From the NCBI GenBank assembly GCA_934371475.1, contig CAKRNX010000157.1, forward strand, positions 1-5,295: a stretch of DNA of 5,295 bases. The letters run 5' to 3'. The number at the start of each line of letters is the position of its first letter. The stretch's first letter is position 1. The position numbers were made by a program, and so were the translations under genes. Below, piece after piece: positions 1 to 4,922 of this stretch. Under the pieces are notes generated by a model. The model had not been told where the DNA came from. It made no database searches and worked only from the letters and a program-made list of their open reading frames with translations. This DNA comes from an uncultured Lachnospiraceae bacterium. GTDB taxonomy: Bacteria; Bacillota; Clostridia; Lachnospirales; Lachnospiraceae.

Positions 1-194
1 ATGTTTGAAACTGTAATAGGAAAATCAATATCTGATCAGAAATACTCCGGAATATTTGTTAAAAACAAGTATAGCATTGGGAAAAAGAAAAGTCAAAACA
101 GGCAGAATAAGACAGAAAGCGTGCCGGGGAAGCGGCAGGCAGTACCGTAAAAAAAGAACAAAAATAGATGGAAATGATTGGTGGTAATGATCAA
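1..194. other. Left flank without a recognisable gene
   Basis: An open frame runs from the window edge to a TAA at 148-150 (49 codons, beginning ATG at base 1 by chance or design). Its product is rich in Lys, Gln and Asn in the second half and matches no family I know. It may be the tail of a gene starting before the window, a tiny gene, or noise. A short hairpin (TGCCG 122-126 with CGGCA 133-137, loop of six) follows near its end, but the bases after it on the plus strand are A-rich rather than T-rich, so it is not a convincing plus-strand terminator. Together with the promoter and leader described separately, this accounts for the 363 bases ahead of the first real gene. Confidence 0.3.
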
Positions 195-223
195 TTGAAA
201 CTGAAAATAGAATATGTTATAAT
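195..223 (+). promoter_or_regulatory. Sigma-A-type promoter of the dehydrogenase gene
   Basis: The -35 box TTGAAA (195-200) is separated by exactly 17 bases from a consensus -10 box TATAAT (218-223). A TG one base upstream of it (215-216) makes it an extended -10. Transcription would begin near 230, giving a leader of about 134 bases before the ATG at 364. The match is 11 of 12 hexamer positions plus the extension. It predicts strong basal activity, so control, if any, is likely by repression just downstream. Confidence 0.8.
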
Positions 224-234
224 CGCTCCAACAA

Positions 235-262
235 AACTTTTTAAATATCGTTTACAAAAGTT
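235..262. promoter_or_regulatory. Possible operator: inverted repeat with cre-like core
   Basis: AACTTTT (235-241) and AAAAGTT (256-262) are perfect 7-base inverted arms just downstream of the predicted transcription start near 230. Inside them, 243-256 (AAATATCGTTTACA) matches 8 of the 10 specified positions of the Gram-positive catabolite-repression (cre) consensus TGWNANCGNTNWCA, missing only the first two. The position suits a roadblock or repressor site. The dyad and the cre-like core do not share the same centre, so they may be alternative readings. AT-rich DNA makes chance matches easy. Confidence 0.35.
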
Positions 263-355
263 GAAATAAGACTCGGGATTAATATTCCCCTGTTTTGAGC
301 CATGCAGGAAGAGGCAGACGATTGTCCTGAGCGTATAAAATCTGTGAAAAAAGAA

Positions 356-360
356 AGGAG
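356..360 (+). promoter_or_regulatory. Ribosome binding site of the dehydrogenase gene (start ambiguous)
   Basis: AGGAG at 356-360 is the only clear Shine-Dalgarno sequence. It lies just 3 bases before the ATG at 364, which is short, and 12 bases before the in-frame ATG at 373, which is long. Neither spacing is ideal. The first ATG is kept as the start, but the second (Met4) is a real alternative and would cost only three residues. Confidence 0.6.
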
Positions 361-363
361 CAA

Positions 364-1410
364 ATGAAAAATATGAAGGGAAAGGGAGCTTTTTTTCTGG
401 GAGCGGAAAGCAGTCCCAGGTTTGAAGTGAAAGATATGGAGTTTGGACAGCTGGGACCGCATGAAGTAATGCTTCGCAGCAAGGCCTGCGGTGTGTGCGG
501 GACAGACGTGCATATCTACCATGGAGAAAAGGGATCCGCTGATGTATATCCTCCGATTGTCCTGGGGCACGAGTTCGCGGGCATTGTAGAGGCAGTCGGA
601 GCGGAGGTAACAGCAGTAAAGCCGGGCGACCATGTGACGGCTGACCCTAATATGTACTGCAACCGATGTATGCCGTGCCGGATGGGGCACAAGCAGAACT
701 GTGAGCATCTGTTTGCTCTCGGCATCAATGTAAACGGCGGGTTTGCCGAATACGTGGTATGTCCGGAGACACAGTGCTTTAAAGTAAGAGATGATCTGGA
801 TTTTAAGGTAGCTGCCATGGCAGAGCCGCTGGCCTGTGTGGTTCATGGCATTGACCAGGCGGGCATTCACACAGGTCAGGTTGTGCTGGTAATCGGTGGC
901 GGGACTATCGGCCTTCTGATGGTGCAGATGGCCAGACTTTCCGGCGCTTCCACTGTGATCCTCAGCGAACCGGTAGAGATGCGGAGAAAAATTGCGATGG
1001 AAGTGGGCGCGGATGCAGTCATCGATCCGATCCATGAGAACGTAGAAGAGAGGATCTGGGAAATCTGTCAGAGAAAAGGCGCAGATGTAGTGATTGAGTG
1101 CGTGGGCAAGCCTTTTGCGGCGGAACAGGCGATCAGGGCAGCAGGATTTGGAGCAACGGTACTGCTGTTTTCTGTGCCGGGACCGGACGCAGCAGCGACG
1201 CTTCCTCTGTTTGATGTATATAAAAAGGAACTGCATATCGTAGGGTCTATGATCAATCCGGATACGCATCAGAGAGCGGTAAATCTGGTCAATAGCGGCA
1301 GGCTTGAGATAGCCAGACTGATTACCCATACGTATGATCTGGATCATATGGAAGATGCCATCAAGATGCAGATGGGAAGCGAGTCAATTAAAGTGGTGGT
1401 GTGTCCGTAA
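364..1410 (+). CDS. Zinc-dependent medium-chain alcohol/polyol dehydrogenase
   Basis: This is a complete 348-residue cytoplasmic oxidoreductase of the MDR superfamily (COG1063, threonine/sorbitol dehydrogenase type), expected to oxidise a secondary alcohol or polyol reversibly with NAD(P)+. An N-terminal GroES-like catalytic domain carries the zinc site: Cys45 in GVCGTDVH, His69 and Glu70 in LGHEFAG, and Glu154 in MAEPLA, the pattern of sorbitol dehydrogenase. Cys99, Cys102, Cys105 and Cys113 form a full structural-zinc lobe. The Rossmann fold follows with GGGTIG (178-183). An acidic Glu202 at the end of the second strand suggests NAD+ over NADP+. Length is normal for the family and no key residue is missing. 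It has its own promoter; its substrate cannot be read from sequence, and no sugar kinase, PTS or amino-acid pathway gene is nearby to help. Sorbitol, galactitol phosphate, butanediol or threonine are all possible. The family is certain; the substrate is open. Confidence 0.95.
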   Translation: MKNMKGKGAFFLGAESSPRFEVKDMEFGQLGPHEVMLRSKACGVCGTDVHIYHGEKGSADVYPPIVLGHEFAGIVEAVGAEVTAVKPGDHVTADPNMYCNRCMPCRMGHKQNCEHLFALGINVNGGFAEYVVCPETQCFKVRDDLDFKVAAMAEPLACVVHGIDQAGIHTGQVVLVIGGGTIGLLMVQMARLSGASTVILSEPVEMRRKIAMEVGADAVIDPIHENVEERIWEICQRKGADVVIECVGKPFAAEQAIRAAGFGATVLLFSVPGPDAAATLPLFDVYKKELHIVGSMINPDTHQRAVNLVNSGRLEIARLITHTYDLDHMEDAIKMQMGSESIKVVVCP

Positions 1411-1441
1411 AATATAACTATCAGGGAGAATTTGTGTATGA

Positions 1442-1642
1442 TGTGGCAAGAGGGATTTCAGACCACCGGTGTTTGGCAAAATCGTAACGGAAGATTTGGC
1501 GGTACTCAACGATCATGAGCTTGATCTGAACACAAGCATGATGTACCGGCATGAGGATTATGTGGATGCATATCAGTATATTGATGCACATAGGGAAGAG
1601 ACAATGAAAGTGCTGATCGATGTGGATGAGACAGAAAAATAA
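1442..1642 (+). pseudogene. Probable 3' remnant of a second MDR dehydrogenase
   Basis: A frame open for 66 codons, from just after a TGA at 1439-1441 to the TAA at 1640-1642, reads like the end of a zinc-type dehydrogenase. HELDLNTSMMYRHEDYVDA resembles the segment after the Rossmann fold (compare sorbitol dehydrogenases, where KEL/I is followed by a short strand, then YRY and a helix). DAYQYIDAHREETMKVLID resembles the extreme C-terminus (helix, then KVxI). The 30 or so residues that normally separate these two segments are missing. There is no Shine-Dalgarno sequence before the possible starts GTG 1469 or ATG 1538. A second frame, open from 1392 to a stop at 1485-1487, overlaps its beginning and may be an earlier, frameshifted part. 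It starts 31 bases after the intact dehydrogenase, so it could be the wreck of a tandem paralogue. The family call is from recognition of motifs, not alignment; a short unrelated gene is the alternative. Confidence 0.5.
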
Positions 1643-1652
1643 TTAACAAACA

Positions 1653-1693
1653 AGAGGTCAAAGTGATGGAAAAAAATCCGCACTTTGACCTCT
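1653..1693. terminator. Terminator-like 13-bp hairpin between the two units
   Basis: AGAGGTCAAAGTG (1653-1665) pairs perfectly with CACTTTGACCTCT (1681-1693). The 15-base loop can add an inner GGA/TCC (1668-1670 with 1677-1679). It lies 11 bases after the stop of the dehydrogenase remnant and ahead of the transporter promoter, where a terminator is expected. On the plus strand the tail is only ATTTATGT, a poor U-tract; on the minus strand the bases after the stem read TGTTTGTTAATT, which is better. It may work weakly in both directions or act as an mRNA 3'-end stabiliser. Confidence 0.6.
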
Positions 1694-1804
1694 ATTTATG
1701 TCATAATAGCTAAAAAATTACGGCATTTTACGGATGATATTTACATTTTTAGCACAAAATGGCAGAAAATGCAAAATAAAACTGCCGATTTTCCACTTCT
1801 TTCA

Positions 1805-1833
1805 TTGACAAAACAGATAACTTTTATTATTAT
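1805..1833 (+). promoter_or_regulatory. Sigma-A-type promoter of the peptide transporter operon
   Basis: A perfect -35 box TTGACA (1805-1810) is followed by a 17-base spacer and a -10 box TATTAT (1828-1833), 11 of 12 positions in total. Transcription should begin around 1840, leaving a leader of about 63 bases before the TTG start at 1903. The surrounding 1694-1900 stretch is AT-rich and codes for nothing convincing. Confidence 0.8.
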
Positions 1834-1846
1834 AGACATTATCTGT
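1813..1846. promoter_or_regulatory. Candidate operator: 8-bp dyad bracketing the -10 box
   Basis: ACAGATAA (1813-1820) and TTATCTGT (1839-1846) are perfect inverted repeats separated by 18 bases, with the dyad axis at 1829/1830 inside the -10 box. One arm lies in the -35/-10 spacer and the other covers the predicted start site near 1840. Because only the right arm would be in the transcript, this should act as DNA rather than as an RNA hairpin. A dimeric repressor bound here would block RNA polymerase. I do not recognise the half-site as that of a known regulator. Confidence 0.45.
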
Positions 1847-1885
1847 GTCCTTGTGCAGTGGACATATGTAAGTACAATATAATAA

Positions 1886-1892
1886 AAGGAGA
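1886..1892 (+). promoter_or_regulatory. Ribosome binding site deciding the TTG start of oppB
   Basis: AAGGAGA (1886-1892) lies about 10 bases before TTG 1903. An in-frame TGA at 1894-1896 excludes any earlier start, and the next in-frame ATG (1981) would remove the whole first membrane helix. TTG is therefore the start. The long spacing and the rare start codon suggest moderate translation initiation. Confidence 0.75.
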
Positions 1893-1902
1893 GTGATTCA
1901 TT

Positions 1903-2814
1903 TTGGCTAAGTATATAGCAAAACGTGTATTATTAGCCATCGTAACGGTATTTGTGATCTGTGCCGTTACATTCTTTGCAATGAACGCCATTCCAGGCGG
2001 ACCTTTTGACGGTGAAAAGGCGACCAGCCCGGAAGTAAAGGCAGTACTGATGGAGCGTTACAACCTGGACAAGCCGGTGGGGCAGCAGTTTGTGCTTTAC
2101 CTTAAGAACCTGGCGCACGGAGATTTTGGTGTATCTTTAAAGACCGGACGTGATATCGGAACCACCATTATGAGCGCATTTAAGGTATCTGCAAAACTGG
2201 GCGGCATGGCAGCTCTGGTTGCGCTGGTGATGGGGCTGATCCTTGGCAGTACGGCTGCACTGATGAGAAACAAGCTGCCGGACCGTCTGATTATCTTTTT
2301 TTCTACTCTGGCAACGGCAGTGCCCAGCTTTGTGCTGGCGACACTTCTTCTGCTGGTATTCTGTATCCAGCTGGGATGGTTCCAGGTATGGAGCAGTTCA
2401 AGCCACAATTATGTGCTTCCTGTAATTTCACTGGCGCTTTATCCGATGGCATATATTACCCGACTGACAAAGACAAGTATGCTGGATGCGCTGGGACAGG
2501 ACTATGTCCGAACAGCCCGCGCCAAAGGTGTTCCGCAGCTGAAGCTGATTTTCAAACATGCGCTGAGAAATGCCCTGATCCCGGTGATCACCTATGTGGG
2601 GCCGATGCTTGCCTATATCCTGACTGGAAGTCTTGTAGTTGAAAACATCTTCACGATCGCAGGACTCGGACAGAAGTTTATGAGCGGTATCACGCAGCGT
2701 GATTACCCGATGATTATGGCTACAACAATTTTCCTTGCTGTCCTGATGGTTATTATGAACCTGATCAGTGATCTGGTTTATAAGCTGGTGGACCCGAGAA
2801 TTACATTTGAATAG
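1903..2814 (+). CDS. Peptide ABC transporter permease, OppB/DppB type
   Basis: This 303-residue inner-membrane protein is one half of the channel of a peptide/nickel-class ABC importer (binding-protein-dependent transport, MetI-like fold). A hydrophobic segment at 9-30 is followed by the extracytoplasmic stretch AIPGGPFDGEK, and then by GDFGVSLKTG (73-82), typical of the OppB N-terminal domain. Five further membrane segments lie near 97-120, 128-157, 170-188, 227-250 and 274-296. The cytoplasmic coupling loop (EAA motif) is DYVRTARAKGVPQLKLIFKH (200-219) and docks on the ATPases. The C-terminal VDPRI is a family hallmark. Length matches the usual 305 or so. It is first in the operon, translated from TTG, and its stop codon is embedded in the Shine-Dalgarno of the next gene. 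Opp and Dpp cannot be told apart here, and a nickel or other small-ligand importer of the same class is not excluded. Confidence 0.95.
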   Translation: MAKYIAKRVLLAIVTVFVICAVTFFAMNAIPGGPFDGEKATSPEVKAVLMERYNLDKPVGQQFVLYLKNLAHGDFGVSLKTGRDIGTTIMSAFKVSAKLGGMAALVALVMGLILGSTAALMRNKLPDRLIIFFSTLATAVPSFVLATLLLLVFCIQLGWFQVWSSSSHNYVLPVISLALYPMAYITRLTKTSMLDALGQDYVRTARAKGVPQLKLIFKHALRNALIPVITYVGPMLAYILTGSLVVENIFTIAGLGQKFMSGITQRDYPMIMATTIFLAVLMVIMNLISDLVYKLVDPRITFE

Positions 2815-2826
2815 GAGGAGCAGTAC

Positions 2827-3900
2827 ATGTCAAATGATAATAATCTGCCTAAGAAAAATCTGCTGAGTGCGCAGATCAATCTGGCCAAGTTTGCACCGGC
2901 TACCGAAGAAGAAAAAGCACAGCAGGAAGTGATGAGCGAGTCTACCACCTTTTTTAAAGACGGTATGCGCAGACTGATGAAAAATCCGCTGGCTGTGGGA
3001 AGTATCATTGTGCTGGTACTGATCATTCTCACTGCTGCTTTCGCGCCTATGGCGATCCCGTATCGTTATGACGAGATGATTTCCATTGACGGCCGCCGTG
3101 ATAAGACCGCCAAAAATCTGAAACCGTTTGAATGGTCCAAGAATGAACAGAAGTTTATCGACAAGGGAGGAAGCCTTTTCCCGCATATTCTTGGAACAGA
3201 CGAGCAGTGCCGTGACTATTTCGTCCGTGTTCTGTACGGAACCCGCGTGTCTCTGATCGTAGGTTTCTTCGCAGCGATCCTCGTACTGATTATCGGACTG
3301 CTATACGGCAGTATATCGGGCTACGCGGGGGGGCGTGTGGATCTGATCATGATGCGTATCGTGGATGTGATCTATTCGCTGCCTGACATGCTGATGGTTA
3401 TCCTGCTGTCTGTGGTGCTCAAAGAGGTGCTGACTTCCAGGATCGAGGGCACCGCGCTGGCCAAGGTCGGCGTCAACATGATTTCTCTGTTTATTGTATT
3501 CGGACTGCTCTACTGGGTAGGTATGGCCAGACTGGTGCGAGGCCAGATCCTTTCTATCAAAGAGAATGAATATGTTCTGGCGGCAAAAGCCATTGGAGCG
3601 AAGCCTTCCAGAATTATCAGAAAGCATATTCTGCCGAACTGCCTGAGCGTGATCATTATTTCCACAGCGCTTCAGATTCCGTCGGCAATCTTTACAGAGA
3701 GTTTCTTAAGTTTCGTGGGACTGGGTGTGCAGACCCCGATGCCTTCCCTGGGATCTCTGGCCAACGCCGCCAGATCCGGTCTGCAGAGTTATCCGTACAA
3801 GCTGGTATTCCCGGCAGTTGCGATCTGTCTGATCGTGCTGGCATTCAACCTGCTGGGCGATGGCCTGCGCGATGCATTCGATCCTAAACTGAGGAGGTAA
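2827..3900 (+). CDS. Peptide ABC transporter permease, OppC/DppC type
   Basis: This is the second channel subunit, 357 residues, pairing with OppB. An N-terminal cytoplasmic tail of about 45 residues leads into the first helix (56-76, OppC_N type). A long extracytoplasmic loop (77-138) ends in the family motif HILGTDEQCRDYF, where the more usual GRD is CRD (Cys128). Further helices lie near 141-163, 173-199, 218-238, 272-290 and 328-346. The coupling EAA loop is EYVLAAKAIGAKPSRIIRKH (248-267). FLSFVGLGVQTPMPSLG (293-309) and the C-terminal LGDGLRDAFDPKLRR are diagnostic. It is longer than the enteric OppC of about 300 residues because of the N-tail, the first loop and extra residues around 200-218; I recall long forms of this kind from clostridial Opp systems. 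AGGAGG (2813-2818) overlaps the oppB stop and stands 8 bases before ATG, so translation is probably coupled. Confidence 0.95.
   Translation: MSNDNNLPKKNLLSAQINLAKFAPATEEEKAQQEVMSESTTFFKDGMRRLMKNPLAVGSIIVLVLIILTAAFAPMAIPYRYDEMISIDGRRDKTAKNLKPFEWSKNEQKFIDKGGSLFPHILGTDEQCRDYFVRVLYGTRVSLIVGFFAAILVLIIGLLYGSISGYAGGRVDLIMMRIVDVIYSLPDMLMVILLSVVLKEVLTSRIEGTALAKVGVNMISLFIVFGLLYWVGMARLVRGQILSIKENEYVLAAKAIGAKPSRIIRKHILPNCLSVIIISTALQIPSAIFTESFLSFVGLGVQTPMPSLGSLANAARSGLQSYPYKLVFPAVAICLIVLAFNLLGDGLRDAFDPKLRR
3892..3897 (+). promoter_or_regulatory. Ribosome binding site of oppD inside the end of oppC
   Basis: A consensus AGGAGG forms the last two sense codons of oppC (Arg-Arg) and is followed directly by its TAA. 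It is 8 bases before the oppD ATG at 3906. The C-terminal Arg pair of the permease and the initiation strength of the ATPase are thus encoded by the same six bases. Confidence 0.85.
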
Positions 3901-3905
3901 TCAAA

Positions 3906-4922
3906 ATGAGTGAAAACAGCAATGAAAATATTTTGGAAGTTAAAAATCTGCATACCTCATTTTTTACAGAATCAGGCGAGGTGAAAGCAGTAAACGGAGT
4001 TTCCTTTAGCCTCAGACCCGGTGAGATTATGGGTATTGTAGGTGAGTCAGGATCTGGAAAGAGCGTGACTGCGTATTCCATTATGCAGATCCTGGCAGAT
4101 ACCGGAAGAATTATGGAAGGTCAGATCCTCTATAAAGGAGAGGATGTGACAAAATTTGACAAAAAGAGAATGGCTGCGTTCCGCGGAAAACAGTGCAGTA
4201 TTATTTTCCAGGATCCTATGACCAGCCTGAATCCGGTGTTTACGATCGGAAGCCAGCTGATGGAGGCAGTGCTTCTCCATACAAACAAGACGAAGAAAGA
4301 AGCAAAAGCGCGTGCGATTGAGATGCTGGAGCTGGTAGGCGTTAATGAACCGGCAAAGCGTATTAAGCAGTACCCGCATGAGCTTTCCGGTGGTATGCGT
4401 CAGAGAGTCATGATCGCTATGGCGCTGGCCTGCGAGCCGGATATTCTGATTGCGGATGAGCCGACGACAGCGCTGGATGTGACGATCCAGGCTCAGATCC
4501 TTGAACTGATGCAGGATCTGCAGAAACGTCTGGGAATGGCGATTATTATGGTAACTCATGATCTGGGCGTTATTGCAGATATGTGCGACAAGATCATGGT
4601 CATGTATGGCGGCAGCGTCTGTGAGCGCGGAACCGCGGAGGATATTTTCTACAATCCGTGTCATGAGTACACGAAGGGACTTCTCCGTTCCATCCCGAGT
4701 GTGGACAACAGCAAAGAGCGTCTGATCCCCATCAGCGGAGCACCGATCAACCTTCTGAATATGCCGAAGGGATGCGCGTTCTGCAGCCGGTGTGAAAATG
4801 CAATGAAGATCTGTCTGGATGAAAAGCCGGAAGAGCTGGAGCTGAGCGCAACACATAAATCATCCTGCTGGATGAATGTGAAAAAGATGCTGGAAGAACA
4901 GTCAGGAGGTGCGAACGCGTGA
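3906..4922 (+). CDS. Peptide ABC transporter ATPase, OppD/DppD type
   Basis: This complete 338-residue cytoplasmic ATPase powers the importer as a heterodimer with OppF. All nucleotide-binding motifs are intact: Walker A GESGSGKS (46-53), Q-loop Gln102 in FQDPMTSLNP, signature LSGGM (160-164), Walker B ILIADEP (180-186), D-loop ALD (189-191) and switch His218 in VTHDLG. The C-terminal oligopeptide_HPY-type extension contains GCAFCSRCENAMKIC, then a Cys-Trp, giving Cys290, Cys296, Cys303 and Cys321. These correspond to the four conserved cysteines that hold a 4Fe-4S cluster in structurally studied DppD/OppD proteins; Cys293 is an additional one. Length is standard. It sits 5 bases after oppC and overlaps oppF by 4 bases. 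The D assignment rests on order, on the SLNP motif after the Q-loop and on the cysteine tail. Confidence 0.96.
   Translation: MSENSNENILEVKNLHTSFFTESGEVKAVNGVSFSLRPGEIMGIVGESGSGKSVTAYSIMQILADTGRIMEGQILYKGEDVTKFDKKRMAAFRGKQCSIIFQDPMTSLNPVFTIGSQLMEAVLLHTNKTKKEAKARAIEMLELVGVNEPAKRIKQYPHELSGGMRQRVMIAMALACEPDILIADEPTTALDVTIQAQILELMQDLQKRLGMAIIMVTHDLGVIADMCDKIMVMYGGSVCERGTAEDIFYNPCHEYTKGLLRSIPSVDNSKERLIPISGAPINLLNMPKGCAFCSRCENAMKICLDEKPEELELSATHKSSCWMNVKKMLEEQSGGANA
4904..4909 (+). promoter_or_regulatory. Ribosome binding site deciding the GTG start of oppF
   Basis: AGGAGG (4904-4909), within the last codons of oppD, lies 9 bases before GTG 4919. The GTG overlaps the oppD TGA as GTGA, a standard arrangement for translational coupling, which should keep the two ATPase halves near equal amounts. 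Confidence 0.85.

Noticed and set aside
173..191. Direct repeat AATGAT at 173-178 and 186-191
   Set aside because: A six-base repeat at 13-base spacing in AT-rich DNA is easily chance, and it fits no known operator.
230..363. The 134-base leader as a riboswitch or T-box
   Set aside because: No T-box consensus, no known aptamer core and no terminator/antiterminator pair are visible; only weak short stems (for example CAGGA 305-309 with TCCTG 325-329).
241..1347. A 368-codon frame on the minus strand opposite the dehydrogenase gene
   Set aside because: It is the antisense shadow of a gene with complete family motifs, a promoter and a stop in the right place. Its product is rich in His, Cys and Arg with no recognisable domain.
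1846..1864. Small hairpin TGTCC/GGACA in the oppB leader
   Set aside because: Only a 5-bp stem with a 9-base loop, not close to the Shine-Dalgarno and with no alternative partner; too weak to claim a function.
1685..1882. A 65-codon plus-strand frame in the intergenic region
   Set aside because: It starts with TTG inside the right arm of the hairpin, has no ribosome binding site and runs through the -35 and -10 boxes of the opp promoter. Its hydrophobic stretch follows from AT-rich DNA.
2376..2642. An 88-codon plus-strand frame inside oppB
   Set aside because: It is an out-of-frame reading of the permease gene; its cysteine-rich product has no start signal or family match.
4047..4856. A 269-codon minus-strand frame opposite oppD
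   Set aside because: It is an antisense shadow of an ATPase gene with every motif intact; the product is His- and Arg-rich and matches no family.
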